Shown here in pieces: positions 26,490-35,578 of a stretch of 64,000 nt of DNA. The stretch covers positions 3,188,001-3,252,000 of the forward strand of contig NZ_CP095848.1 of the NCBI RefSeq assembly GCF_023101345.1, given 5' to 3'. Position numbers and translations under genes: made by a program. The first letter of the stretch is position 1; each line of letters begins with the position of its first letter. The notes below the pieces were generated by a model. It was not told where the DNA came from and did no database searches. It was given only the letters and a program-made list of their open reading frames with translations. The DNA comes from Hymenobacter sublimis. Lineage in GTDB: Bacteria > Bacteroidota > Bacteroidia > Cytophagales > Hymenobacteraceae.

Positions 26490-27497
26490 CTACACCACGG
26501 ATTGCGGGTGGCCTAAAGCTGGCACCGGTACCTGCTGCCGTAACCACGCAAATACTGCCCGGTACGCCTCGGCCCGTACCGCCGGCGCCGACAGAAATAC
26601 ATCGTGTACGGCCCCGGGTACAGCGCGCACGGTTACGTTGGGGCCGAGGCGGGGAGCAAGGGCCGCAATATGCGCCACCTCCAACACAATGTCGGTGCGT
26701 TTAACTTCTTCGTGCCAGGTGCGGCCCTCCGTGGTGCGGTCGGAGTGCAGGACCAGTACGGGCAAGGACAGTCCCAATCCGCGCCGTACCTGGGCCTGCC
26801 CCTGCCGGATGGCCCGCAGCCAGCCGGCATTCACGGCAAACACATGGTTGGGCTTCCAGGCTAGGTTGTATTCCCAATTGCCCCGATAGGCCCGGTGCAG
26901 GCTTTGCCCGTAGGTAGGGGGCAGGCCGGCGGGCAAGGGCAGGTTTGGCCAGCGGGCCCCGAGTGCCACGGCCACCGGCACGGCCACGTGCCGCCGCAGC
27001 CATGACTGGTGTAGCTCCAGAAACGGACTGTTCAGCACCAGGGCCACTACACCCGGCGGCCGGCGGTGGGTTGCGTAAAGGGTCGTGATAAGGCTGCCCG
27101 TGGAGTGGCCACTGAGTATTACGCTGGCGCTGCCTTCCCGCTGCATTTGGCTTAAAGCGGCGTCTAGGTCAAAGAAATACTCCGTGAGGCTGCGCACGTT
27201 GTTGGGGCGCTGGTGGGGTAGCAGGGCCCGCCCGTATTTGCGCAGGTCGAGGGCGTAAAAGCGGTAGCCGTGCTGGATGTACGCTTCCGCCATTTCGCGC
27301 TGAAAAAAGTAGTCGTTGAACCCGTGCACGTAAAGCACCGCCCGCGGGGTAGGCGCGGGCAGCTCCTGGCGGCAGCGCACCAGCACGGCTCGTACCGGGC
27401 CCTCGTAATCATCGGGTTGAGGCAGTACCAACTGTTCGAAATCGGGCCCGAGCGGGTCGGGCTGGTAGGGCGCGGCAGTAGCGGGGGCAGATGGCAT
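26490..27497 (-). CDS. alpha/beta hydrolase (serine esterase/lipase type)
   Basis: An alpha/beta-hydrolase of the S33/monoacylglycerol-lipase-like group. The oxyanion motif VLYVHGFNDYFF is followed by the nucleophile elbow GHSTG, an acid candidate in HSDRTTEG and the catalytic His in GAVHDVFLSA. The ATG at 27497 gives 335 residues; a GTG at 27605 would add 36 residues. Substrate unknown. It is divergent from the L,D-transpeptidase gene. Confidence 0.85.
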   Translation of the reverse strand: MPSAPATAAPYQPDPLGPDFEQLVLPQPDDYEGPVRAVLVRCRQELPAPTPRAVLYVHGFNDYFFQREMAEAYIQHGYRFYALDLRKYGRALLPHQRPNNVRSLTEYFFDLDAALSQMQREGSASVILSGHSTGSLITTLYATHRRPPGVVALVLNSPFLELHQSWLRRHVAVPVAVALGARWPNLPLPAGLPPTYGQSLHRAYRGNWEYNLAWKPNHVFAVNAGWLRAIRQGQAQVRRGLGLSLPVLVLHSDRTTEGRTWHEEVKRTDIVLEVAHIAALAPRLGPNVTVRAVPGAVHDVFLSAPAVRAEAYRAVFAWLRQQVPVPALGHPQSVV

Positions 27498-27667
27498 AGC
27501 AGCACTACGGAAAACAAGGTGCTGCCGATACCCCCTGGCTGCCTGCTGCCAGCGCGCAAACAATGATACGCCTCTATATACCAAACGCTCTATACTAACC
27601 GCCACCGTGCTACCGTTGAGGAAGTCCCAGCTGCCTTCTATAGCTGCCCGCCTACCCTTGCCAACTG

Positions 27668-28423
27668 ATGCGACTTTTGCTTTTGCTTGCCGCCGCGCTA
27701 CTCGTGGCCCTCTATGCCCGCTCCTCTGCCCGCCGGCCCGAGCCTAACCTTACCTTTCGAAGTGAGCAGCAGCGCTTTCCGCGAGTGCGCACGGCCTATA
27801 CACTGCACCACGCCCCCGTGCAGGCACTGTTGCATCGGCATGGTGTGGTAGCGGAGCGGCTGGAGCTATTTCTGCGGGCGTTTAAGGTAGGGCGCCGGTT
27901 GGAGGTGTGGGGCCGCAACCACGACGAGGGTCAATTTGTGCTGCTGCGCACGTTTCGGCTGGCGGGCACTTCGGGCACGCTAGGGCCCAAGCGGCAGGCC
28001 GGCGACGGGCAAGTGCCGGAAGGCTTTTATACGATTGACCGGTTTAATCCGGCCAGCAAGTACCATCTATCGTTGGGCCTTGATTACCCCAATGCGGCCG
28101 ACGCTTACCGGAGCGGCTCGCTCAACCCCGGCCAGGATATTTTCATTCACGGCTCTGATGTAACCATCGGCTGCCTGCCCATCACCGACGCGGGCATCCG
28201 GGAGCTGTACGTGCTGGCCGTGGAGGCTCGGGCGGCGGGCCAGGCAGCCATTCCCGTGCACATCTTTCCTTTTGAGCTGACGGCTGATAACCTGGCGCGT
28301 CGCCTGAACAGTCCGCACCTGGCGTTTTGGCAGCAGCTGGCTGCCGGCTACCAACATTTCGAAGACCACCACCAACTCCCAACGGTGGCAGTTGATGCCG
28401 CTGGCCGCTACGCGGTGCGGTGA
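27668..28423 (+). CDS. L,D-transpeptidase (YkuD) family protein
   Basis: A 251-residue exported protein with an N-terminal hydrophobic signal/anchor (LLLLAAALLVALYA). The YkuD catalytic motif is FIHGSDVTIGCLPITD, with the His and the nucleophile Cys in place. It belongs to the YafK-like branch, which modifies or hydrolyses peptidoglycan cross-links or lipoprotein attachments. ATG 27668 is well placed for the signal. The gene stands alone. Confidence 0.9.
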   Translation: MRLLLLLAAALLVALYARSSARRPEPNLTFRSEQQRFPRVRTAYTLHHAPVQALLHRHGVVAERLELFLRAFKVGRRLEVWGRNHDEGQFVLLRTFRLAGTSGTLGPKRQAGDGQVPEGFYTIDRFNPASKYHLSLGLDYPNAADAYRSGSLNPGQDIFIHGSDVTIGCLPITDAGIRELYVLAVEARAAGQAAIPVHIFPFELTADNLARRLNSPHLAFWQQLAAGYQHFEDHHQLPTVAVDAAGRYAVR

Positions 28424-28556
28424 GGAGGCATTTCCTACTTATCCGTATCTAAAGCTCTAGTGTTCAGCTGATATCATTAAAATAAAATTAAAATAATTAT
28501 AGTATAGATATTTTGAATACATTGAATCCTTCCTTTCACACAACCTCACACACTCT

Positions 28557-29354
28557 ATGAAAATCACTTCCTACCTCCTGATGGGCGGCTTCGCCATGCT
28601 AACGGCTCTGAGCAGCTGCTCGGAAAAAGAAGCAGTAGTAAATAAGGCCGAGGACATCAGTGCCGATGCGCTTACCCAAATCCGTCAGCTTGGCTTTAGC
28701 GCCGAGAACGTACAGCGCGACGAGGATGGCAACTACGTGGTAGAGGGTGACATTGTGTTGTCGCCGGCCGACCTGAGCAACCGTGCCGCCGTGCAGTTGC
28801 TGCGCGTGGGCACGGCCGAGCAGTACCGTACCACCAACTTGGTAACGGGCCTGCCGCGCGTTATTACCGTGAGCATTTCCAGCCAGCTACCCAGCGCCTA
28901 CGTGGCGGGTCTCGACGAAGCCATTGCCCGTTACAACGCCCAGGGCCTGCAGCTGACCTTTAGCCGGGTTTCTTCGGGTGGCAACATCAGCATTGTGCGC
29001 GGCAGCGGCAGCTACCTGGCTTCGGCCGGCTTCCCCACCGGCGGCAACCCCTACGGCGAAGTGAAAGTGAACTCGCGCGCCATCGGCAACACCCCAGTGC
29101 AGGGCTACTTAGCTACCATTCTGGCCCACGAAATTGGCCACTGCATTGGCTTCCGCCACACCGATTACATGGACCGGAGCTATAGCTGCGGTGGCTCTAC
29201 GGCCAATGAAGGCGCCAGCACCGTGGGCGCCGTCCTGATTCCGGGCACGCCCGCCGCGGCCGACCCCAACTCCTGGATGCTGGCCTGCATCGGCTCGGGC
29301 CAGAGCCGCCCCTTCAATGCCAACGACCGCACGGCGCTTAGCTACCTCTACTAG
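28557..29354 (+). CDS. M57-family zinc metalloprotease, lipoprotein
   Basis: A 265-residue secreted protease. The N-terminal signal ends in a lipobox-like LSSC near residue 22, so it is likely a lipoprotein. The zinc-binding motif HEIGHCIGFRH is near residue 190 with a downstream Met-turn-like sequence. It matches the dual-action HEIGH / M57 (myxobacterial protease B-like) family. The upstream 130 bases are AT-rich, unlike the rest of the region, and should contain the promoter. Confidence 0.88.
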   Translation: MKITSYLLMGGFAMLTALSSCSEKEAVVNKAEDISADALTQIRQLGFSAENVQRDEDGNYVVEGDIVLSPADLSNRAAVQLLRVGTAEQYRTTNLVTGLPRVITVSISSQLPSAYVAGLDEAIARYNAQGLQLTFSRVSSGGNISIVRGSGSYLASAGFPTGGNPYGEVKVNSRAIGNTPVQGYLATILAHEIGHCIGFRHTDYMDRSYSCGGSTANEGASTVGAVLIPGTPAAADPNSWMLACIGSGQSRPFNANDRTALSYLY

Positions 29355-29403
29355 CCCGCCAGTGCCCGGCCCCGCTACCTAAGCGGCGCGGGTTGTACCT
29401 TGC

Positions 29404-29437
29404 CAGCGCCGCCGCGGACTTGCCCGCGGCGGCGCTG
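29404..29437. terminator. GC-rich hairpin after the M57 gene
   Basis: A perfect 14-bp stem (CAGCGCCGCCGCGG and its complement) with a 6-base loop, followed by TTGTGTT. It begins 50 bases after the M57 stop and ends 7 bases before the Nudix ATG, so it may terminate upstream transcription or occlude the Nudix start. Confidence 0.6.
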
Positions 29438-29444
29438 TTGTGTT

Positions 29445-29987
29445 ATGCCCGATTTTCCAATTCCCAAGAACCTGCGCGATTCGGCCGTGCTCGTTCCTAT
29501 TTTCCGCGATGCGCAGGGTGAGTTACAGGTAGTGATGGTGCGACGGGCGGCGTTTGGTGTGCACGGGGGCCAGCTGGCTTTTCCTGGCGGCAAGCACGAG
29601 CCCACGGATACCAACCTGCAAGCCACGGCCCTGCGCGAGGCTTTCGAAGAAGTACACCTGCCACCCACCGACGTAGAGGTGCTGGCCGCTTTGCCTACCG
29701 TCGATGTGCCCTCGGGCTTCCGTATTGCCCCATTTCTGGGCCGCATCCGTCGGCCGGCGGCTTGGCAGTGGCAAACCTCGGAAATAGATGAAGTGCTGGA
29801 AATCCCGCTTCGCCACCTCGCCGACGCGGCCAACCACACTGAGGAAACCTGGCAACTAGCCGGCTGGCCCAGTCCGTACCGGGTGCCCTTCTACCGCGTA
29901 GGCAGCAACTACCCGCTCTGGGGCGCCAGCTACCGCATCATTCAGCCCCTAATTCCGCGCCTGCTGGCCGGTGAGTGGGAAGTATGA
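29445..29987 (+). CDS. Nudix hydrolase, CoA-pyrophosphatase type
   Basis: A 180-residue Nudix protein starting at ATG 29445. The Nudix box runs from GGKHE to REAFEEVHL (residues about 46-66). The preceding GGQLAFPGG is the UPF0035 motif of CoA/acyl-CoA diphosphatases such as NudL and PCD1, so it probably splits coenzyme A into phosphopantetheine and ADP derivatives. The subtype is inference from that motif. Confidence 0.9.
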   Translation: MPDFPIPKNLRDSAVLVPIFRDAQGELQVVMVRRAAFGVHGGQLAFPGGKHEPTDTNLQATALREAFEEVHLPPTDVEVLAALPTVDVPSGFRIAPFLGRIRRPAAWQWQTSEIDEVLEIPLRHLADAANHTEETWQLAGWPSPYRVPFYRVGSNYPLWGASYRIIQPLIPRLLAGEWEV

Positions 29988-30023
29988 GATAGTGAGATGG
30001 TGAAGTAGCATATAGCGGTACGT

Positions 30024-30125
30024 CATCCTTAGGCGGTAGCCGCAGGACCTTATCACGTCCGCATAGGTCGTCACAACGATTTTCGTTCTTATCTGATAAG
30101 GTCCTGCGGCTACCGCCTCAGGATG
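30024..30125. repeat. palindromic CATCCTGA-type repeat, copy A
   Basis: Two 32-base arms (30024-30055, 30094-30125) match as inverted complements at 31 of 32 positions around a 38-base loop. The ends read CATCCT and AGGATG. The loop shares ACAACGAT and TTCGTTC with the copy at 31445-31542. GGTGA-type repeats flank it on both sides (29986-30008, 30131-30178). Confidence 0.85.
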
Positions 30126-30250
30126 ATGGCCTTTACTCACCACCTTATCACTTCATTACCTCATTACCTCAATCACTAACGCGCCACCTCACCCCTTACT
30201 ATTTTGGCACGAAATTGCGTTATAACACGACTGTAGTTCTTTTTACCTCT

Positions 30251-31351
30251 ATGAAACGACTTTCGCTTTTGCCGCTCTTGCTGGCGTTGCTCTTGCCCGG
30301 TGCGGTACTGGCCCAGCGGGAACAATCCGTGTGGCTGTTTGGCCAGCAGGCGGGCCTGACCTTCCCGGCTGGCGGGGGCGCTCCTACCCCGCTGCTCACC
30401 AGCAAGATGACCACGTATGAGGGCTCCGCGGTAGCCACCAATCAGCAGGGTCAACTGTTGTTCTATACCAACGGCGAGTTTGTGTTTAACCGCCAGCATC
30501 AGGTAATGCCCAACGGCAAAAAGCTGATGGGCTCCAATTCCAGCACTCAAAGCGCCTTGGTGGTACCGGACCCCGGCAGCGGCAATGTGTTCTACGTATT
30601 CACGGTGGGCGCCCAGGGCGGCCCCAATGGTTTGCGCTACTCCATTGTGGATATGACCCGCGAAAACGGCCTCGGCGACGTACCTCGCGCCAATGCCCTG
30701 CTCATTACGCCAGTGGCCGAGAAGCTGGCCGCCGTCCGCCACCAAAACGGCCGCGACGTCTGGATTGTGGCCCACCGCTGGAACTCCAACGCCTTCGTGA
30801 GCTTCCTGGTCACGGCCGATGGGGTGCAGAGCAAGCCTATCATGAGCAACGTGGGTAGCATGCACGCCGGCCCCGGCCGCAATGCCATTGGAGCCATGAA
30901 ATTCTCCCCCGATGGCAAAAAGCTGGCCGTGGCCCTCTGGCGTGAGGCCAACAAGTACGAGGTGTTTGATTTCGACCGGAGCACGGGCCAAGTGCGCAAC
31001 GTGAAAGCCTTTGCTCCCTACCCGGAAGCCTACGGCGTAGAATTCTCCCCCGACGGCACCAAGCTCTACGGCTCCAGCAACGGCGAAGGCGGCGGCCAGG
31101 CCCAGATCTTTCAGTTCGATATGAAAACCGGCAAAGCCACGGTAATTGGCAAATCGGCTAACCGCAAGGTAGGCTCCCTGCAGCGCGCCCCCGATGGCAA
31201 CATCTACGTGGCCCGCGAGGACAACCTCTTCCTGGGCATCATCCAAAACCCCAACTCCGACGCGGCCAAATACCTTGACGATGGCCTCAAGCTCGGTGGC
31301 CGCCGCAGCAAGCTCGGCCTACCCAGCTTCATCACCGAGCCAGGGAAGTAG
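30251..31351 (+). CDS. secreted PD40/WD40-like beta-propeller protein
   Basis: A 366-residue exported protein with signal peptide (SLLPLLLALLLPGAVLAQ). It has propeller-type repeats with AMKFSPDGKKLAVALW, GVEFSPDGTKLYGSSN and LQRAPDGNIYVAR. Similar N-terminal propellers occur in gliding-associated Bacteroidota proteins that carry a C-terminal type IX sorting or adhesion domain; here no such tail is present and the protein ends after the propeller, so it may be a short or truncated member. It lies between two copies of the CATCCTGA palindromic repeat. Confidence 0.8.
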   Translation: MKRLSLLPLLLALLLPGAVLAQREQSVWLFGQQAGLTFPAGGGAPTPLLTSKMTTYEGSAVATNQQGQLLFYTNGEFVFNRQHQVMPNGKKLMGSNSSTQSALVVPDPGSGNVFYVFTVGAQGGPNGLRYSIVDMTRENGLGDVPRANALLITPVAEKLAAVRHQNGRDVWIVAHRWNSNAFVSFLVTADGVQSKPIMSNVGSMHAGPGRNAIGAMKFSPDGKKLAVALWREANKYEVFDFDRSTGQVRNVKAFAPYPEAYGVEFSPDGTKLYGSSNGEGGGQAQIFQFDMKTGKATVIGKSANRKVGSLQRAPDGNIYVAREDNLFLGIIQNPNSDAAKYLDDGLKLGGRRSKLGLPSFITEPGK

Positions 31352-31444
31352 TGAGGTGGTGGGTTTGACGTGTTGATGATTTAGGAAATGACCGAAGATG
31401 GTGAATTGATCGGTAGACAGCCCAAGAATTCCTACAAACCGCCC

Positions 31445-31542
31445 GTCATCCTGAATACAGCGAAGGACCTTACCCCAAGTGAACGAGTCGTTACAACGAT
31501 GTTCGTTCCGGTGTGGTAAGGTCCTTCCTTCGTCAGGATGAC
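31445..31542. repeat. palindromic CATCCTGA-type repeat, copy B
   Basis: Left arm 31445-31474 and right arm 31515-31542 share GTCATCCTGA and GAAGGACCTTACC as inverted complements, around a 40-base loop similar to that of copy A (GTTACAACGATGTTCGTTC). The two copies flank the propeller gene. Confidence 0.8.
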
Positions 31543-31588
31543 AAGCGGTTTTAACGTTATTACCCTTGCTGAATCACTCACCGAATCA

Positions 31589-32989
31589 CTACTGCGTTTT
31601 GCCGCCGAGCTTGAAACGGAGGAAGCCAGCAGCGACGGAGAGGTAGGGATTTTCGGAGGTAAGCAGGCCGGCTACGTCGCGGGTGCTGATGCCAGCTTCG
31701 TAGACTTTGGTGGCCAGCGTGAGGCCCAGGGGGACGCTGATGCCGTAGCCGGCGCCGCCCGTTACGCCGCTGCTCAGGCGCAGCCAGCGGGTGGGCTTGT
31801 AATCGAGGCCCGCCCCGATGAAGGGGGTAGTGATGTTGCCAGCCACGTTGTTCAAGGGGAGGGTCACGTCGAGGCCCGCCTCGAAAAACTCGCTGATGCG
31901 CAGGCCCGCGCCCGCTCGCAGCTTGGTGGGCAGCTCGGCCCGGCGCTCCTGCCCCGTCTGATACGTAAAGAGGCTGTCGGTGCCGGTAGCAAAGATTTCG
32001 GCTGCTTCCTTGATAAAGTTGTAAGAGCCAATGCCTTCCGACTTTAGCTGCTTCAGCTTCTGGTCGTTGGCCGTGAGCAGGTTGCCTTCCCAGGTCATGT
32101 GGCCGATGTCCGTCACGGCTACGCCCAGCCGCACGGCCTTGCCCGCTTCCACGGCCAGCCCGAGGTCGAAGCCGTGGCCTTTGCCCACGGGTTGCAGGCC
32201 GCTCCCGCCGTTGCGCAGGTTAAAGCTGGGGTCATTGACCATGTCGCCGTAGTTGAGGTCGAACACCGGCGACATGGAGCTGTAAGCACGCAGGCTGCCC
32301 GGCTGCACCCGAATATCGACAATGCCCACGCCCTGAATGTAGCGGTAGCCCGCCCCCGCCGACACCTGCAGCAACGGCAAATCGAGCACGCGCGTACCCC
32401 AGGCTAGGTTAAACTCGTTCATCACGGCCAGTTGCAAATCGGTACCGGCCAGCGCTTCCGTAACCAGGGGCAAGTTGCCGGCACTGGCGGAGGTATAAAT
32501 GGGGGCGTCGCGACCTAGAAAGGCAATTTCGGCGGCAGTCTGGTTAAGGGCCACGTGCCCGGCGCTACGCACCCGGTTGCTGATGGCAATACCTCCTATT
32601 ACCGGTAGTTGCACGGCCAAGGCCAGGGTAGTGGCATCGGCGTTGAAGTTTAGCGCGTTGTCAGACGTGAAGGCACGGGCCAGTTCCTGCTTGTCGGTGA
32701 GGGTAAGGCGCTGGCCGGTGTCGAAGATAAACTTGCGCAGCTGCTGACGCGTGAGCGACTGAGAACCGGCTCCCGCCCCAAACTCACCAATGGTAAAGGC
32801 CACCGTGGAGCCTCCTACCCGCCCCAGGTTGGCGGGGTTGATGCCAATGGCTTGGTAGTCGGAGGCAAAAGTGGTAGCCACGCCCCCGCGCCCCGTGGCC
32901 GTAAAGTTGCTCAGCTCGTTCTGGGCGTAGAGCGGCAGCGTGCTAGCCAGCAGGCAGGCCGTGAGAAGCGAGGTAAATTTTTTGCCCAT
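31589..32989 (-). CDS. DUF5723 outer-membrane barrel protein
   Basis: A 466-residue exported protein with a signal peptide (LLTACLLASTLPLYAQ). It begins with the family pattern GVATTFASDYQAIGINPANLGR, and the rest alternates polar and hydrophobic residues like an outer-membrane beta-barrel, ending with FLRFKLG. DUF5723 proteins belong to the PorV/FadL-like set in Bacteroidota; their cargo is unknown. A possible -7 element (TACATTTG on the minus strand) lies at 33044-33051, about 55 bases upstream. Confidence 0.8.
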   Translation of the reverse strand: MGKKFTSLLTACLLASTLPLYAQNELSNFTATGRGGVATTFASDYQAIGINPANLGRVGGSTVAFTIGEFGAGAGSQSLTRQQLRKFIFDTGQRLTLTDKQELARAFTSDNALNFNADATTLALAVQLPVIGGIAISNRVRSAGHVALNQTAAEIAFLGRDAPIYTSASAGNLPLVTEALAGTDLQLAVMNEFNLAWGTRVLDLPLLQVSAGAGYRYIQGVGIVDIRVQPGSLRAYSSMSPVFDLNYGDMVNDPSFNLRNGGSGLQPVGKGHGFDLGLAVEAGKAVRLGVAVTDIGHMTWEGNLLTANDQKLKQLKSEGIGSYNFIKEAAEIFATGTDSLFTYQTGQERRAELPTKLRAGAGLRISEFFEAGLDVTLPLNNVAGNITTPFIGAGLDYKPTRWLRLSSGVTGGAGYGISVPLGLTLATKVYEAGISTRDVAGLLTSENPYLSVAAGFLRFKLGGKTQ

Positions 32990-33125
32990 GATGCAGCGAG
33001 GTAAGGACGAGTAGACGGGGCGGCGCGCCCGCAGCTATTTTTTCAAATGTACGATATGGGGTAGTTTGCAGCCGTAATGCTCGGCTGGCGGGCTACTTTT
33101 CTCGGTCAGCTCCGTTTCTGCACTC

Positions 33126-34103
33126 ATGGCCAAGCGCTTTTCCGTTTCTGAATACACCGACGGCATCCTGGCGGGCAACCGCGTGCTGCTCAGCCGCGCC
33201 ATTACCCTGGTGGAAAGCACCCTGTCCTCCGACCAGGCCCTGGCCCAGCAGGTGCTGGATGCAGTGTTGCCCCACGCCGGTCGCTCGGTACGGGTGGGTA
33301 TCACGGGGGTGCCAGGGGTAGGAAAAAGCACGTTTATTGAGGCCCTGGGCCTGCACTTGGTACGGGAGCAAGGCAGACGCCTGGCCGTGCTGGCCGTTGA
33401 CCCCAGCTCCCAGCGTAGCGGCGGCAGCATCCTCGGCGACAAAACCCGCATGAACGAGTTGGCTGCGCACCCCCAGGCGTTTATTCGGCCCTCGCCCGCC
33501 GGCCGCAGCCTGGGCGGCGTTACGCGCAGCACCCGCGAGGCCCTGATGCTCTGTGAGGCGGCGGGCCACGACGTTATTTTTGTGGAAACCGTGGGCGTGG
33601 GCCAGAGCGAGACGGCCGTGCACGGCATGGTTGATTTTTTCTTGCTGCTGATGCTGGCCGGGGCCGGCGACGAGCTGCAGGGCATCAAGAAAGGCATCAT
33701 GGAAATGGCCGACGCCGTGACCATCACCAAGGCCGACGGCGGCAACGAGCAGGCCGCCCGCCGGGCCCGCCGGGAGTACCAGAACGCCCTGCACCTATTT
33801 CCGCTGGCCCCCAGCGCCTGGAGCCCGGTGGTTACCACCAGCTCGGCCCTGTCGGGGGCAGGCGTGCCGGAGGTGTGGGCTGTGATAGAGCAGTACGTGC
33901 AGCAGACCCAGGCCAGCGGTTACTTCCAGCGCCACCGCCAGGAGCAGAACCTGCACTGGCTCCACGAAACCATCCGCGAGGCCCTGGAAACCCGCTTCTA
34001 TGCCCGCCCCGACGTAGCCACCCACCTTCCCTCCCTGCGCCAACAGGTCATGGATGGGCGTAAGTCGGCTTTTGGCGCGGCCGAGGAGCTGCTAGGCCTG
34101 TAG
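33126..34103 (+). CDS. meaB: methylmalonyl-CoA mutase-associated GTPase MeaB
   Basis: A 325-residue G3E GTPase that protects and reloads methylmalonyl-CoA mutase with adenosylcobalamin. Walker A GVPGVGKST is at residues 61-69. Further motifs are LAVDPSSQRSGGSILGDKTR, VETVGVGQSE, DELQGIKKGIMEMAD and TKADGG. The length fits ArgK/MeaB. It lies about 16 kb from mutAB, not in the same operon as in some bacteria. Confidence 0.96.
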   Translation: MAKRFSVSEYTDGILAGNRVLLSRAITLVESTLSSDQALAQQVLDAVLPHAGRSVRVGITGVPGVGKSTFIEALGLHLVREQGRRLAVLAVDPSSQRSGGSILGDKTRMNELAAHPQAFIRPSPAGRSLGGVTRSTREALMLCEAAGHDVIFVETVGVGQSETAVHGMVDFFLLLMLAGAGDELQGIKKGIMEMADAVTITKADGGNEQAARRARREYQNALHLFPLAPSAWSPVVTTSSALSGAGVPEVWAVIEQYVQQTQASGYFQRHRQEQNLHWLHETIREALETRFYARPDVATHLPSLRQQVMDGRKSAFGAAEELLGL

Positions 34104-34178
34104 CCGCTCAGCCGCCACAGGTTATCCTGGCCTCTGGTCAAGCGGAAACTGCCACCGTTGGGGATGAGGTAACGCGCC

Positions 34179-34895
34179 TTAGGTCAAGACTTCCAGCACC
34201 ACAACCAGGGCGTTGTTGCTGAGGGCCTCCAATTCTACTTCGGCTGCTTGCCAGAGGGCGAGGCCGTCCTTGGCGTGCAACAACCGGCCCTCGGCCTCAA
34301 AGGCACCGGCCAGCACATAGGCGAAAACCAGCGTACCGGTTTGCGCGGGGCAGTACAGGGCCTCCTGCCGACCGGCAAAGCGCCCCAGGCTCAGGGAAAA
34401 TGGCAGCCCCAACGGCTGCGGCAGCTCAGCAGCGCGGGGCACTACCTCGACCAGTGCGTTTTCAAGCTGTTCAAAGGTGTAGGGGAATACGGCCGCGGTT
34501 CGGCTGGTTTGCTGCCCCGCCGCCACCCAGATGTGCAGAAAGCTTACTGGCTCCGCATCGTAGGGGTTGGTGAGGTGCAGGGTAGCGCCGGCCGGTAGCC
34601 AACTCACCACAACCTCCTCCACCTGCGCGCACTTTGCCTCGCTGGAGGAGCCAGCCAAACAGATTTCGCCGGTTAGGGGCAGCAGAATGAGGTAGGCCGC
34701 TTCGGGAGCGGGCAAGACTACGTGCTGCCCGCCGGCCAGCGTTTCCTCATTGAAGGCCAGCAGGTGGCCCGCGGCAGGGCGCTGCTCATCCGTAAAGCCA
34801 TCAAAGGACAACACGCTGGTGCGACTGGATTGGGGCGTACGTAGCTGGCCGTGCTGATCGGCGAGGTAGATGCGGCCGGGAGTGTGCTTGCTCAT
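34179..34895 (-). CDS. pirin-like bicupin protein
   Basis: A 238-residue protein with two cupin-like halves (AGHLLAFNEETLAGGQ, then VSFLHIWVAAGQQ; C-terminal AFEAEGRLLHAKDGLALWQ). The C-terminal half resembles the second cupin of YhaK-type pirin/quercetinase proteins. The N-terminal metal-binding histidine set of true pirins is not obvious, so it may be a non-catalytic member. It starts two bases from the end of the 34897 gene, suggesting coupling. Confidence 0.6.
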   Translation of the reverse strand: MSKHTPGRIYLADQHGQLRTPQSSRTSVLSFDGFTDEQRPAAGHLLAFNEETLAGGQHVVLPAPEAAYLILLPLTGEICLAGSSSEAKCAQVEEVVVSWLPAGATLHLTNPYDAEPVSFLHIWVAAGQQTSRTAAVFPYTFEQLENALVEVVPRAAELPQPLGLPFSLSLGRFAGRQEALYCPAQTGTLVFAYVLAGAFEAEGRLLHAKDGLALWQAAEVELEALSNNALVVVLEVLT

Positions 34896-34896
34896 C

Positions 34897-35409
34897 TTAG
34901 GCCAGTTGTTGCAAAGAATAAATGCTCAGGTAAGGCTGGAGCTGAACCATGTTCGTCCGCACCTCGCCGGGAGCAACGGCCGGGCCGGCGGCTTCCGATA
35001 CCAGCAAGAAACTGCCCACCGTATCATGCCACCGCAGCGGCTCAGAGTAAAAATTGATGGCTACCTGGTGGCGTGCTTTGTCCTGGAGGTCGGAATTGAT
35101 GATTTCGAACTGAAACTGGCTGAACTTCAGGAAGTGCTTGCCCAGGTTATCAAGCACATCGGGTACCAGCCCGCCAAGCTGCTGCAGGTAGCCCCGAGCG
35201 GCGGCACTCACCAGAAAATGCAGCTGCTCTGCCCCCGGCGCGTGGTGCACCAGCTCCCCAAACGTGCGGTAGCGGCGCTCCGGATTATACAGCTGAGCCT
35301 GCAGCCGAAACTCCTGGTAGGTATCCTCGAACACCAGCTTCTCCCAAGGCTGCCCGGAGCTGGCGCCGATGATTTTTCGGTAGCAGAAAGTGATAATCCG
35401 GTCGGGCAT
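34897..35409 (-). CDS. hypothetical protein coupled to the bicupin gene
   Basis: A 170-residue soluble protein, not recognised. It has mixed beta/alpha character (ITFCYRKIIGASSG, ELVHHAPGAEQLHFLVSAAA, LQPYLSIYSLQQL). It ends one base before the bicupin gene, so the pair is translated together. Host-like composition and clear coding character support a real gene. Confidence 0.65.
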   Translation of the reverse strand: MPDRIITFCYRKIIGASSGQPWEKLVFEDTYQEFRLQAQLYNPERRYRTFGELVHHAPGAEQLHFLVSAAARGYLQQLGGLVPDVLDNLGKHFLKFSQFQFEIINSDLQDKARHQVAINFYSEPLRWHDTVGSFLLVSEAAGPAVAPGEVRTNMVQLQPYLSIYSLQQLA

Positions 35410-35578
35410 GGCGTCGAATTAAGAAGCTGTTTTAACGTGAAGGGCCCGTCAGGCAGAGCCAGCGCCGAGGCATCTGGTAAGTTAAAGTCCAAGCCTAAAC
35501 ACACCGGCAACAGCAGCCCGTAAGACGCCTTACTACCAGCCTCGCCTGACGCTCACGCTCCCCTCTTTTGCTTAAAGC

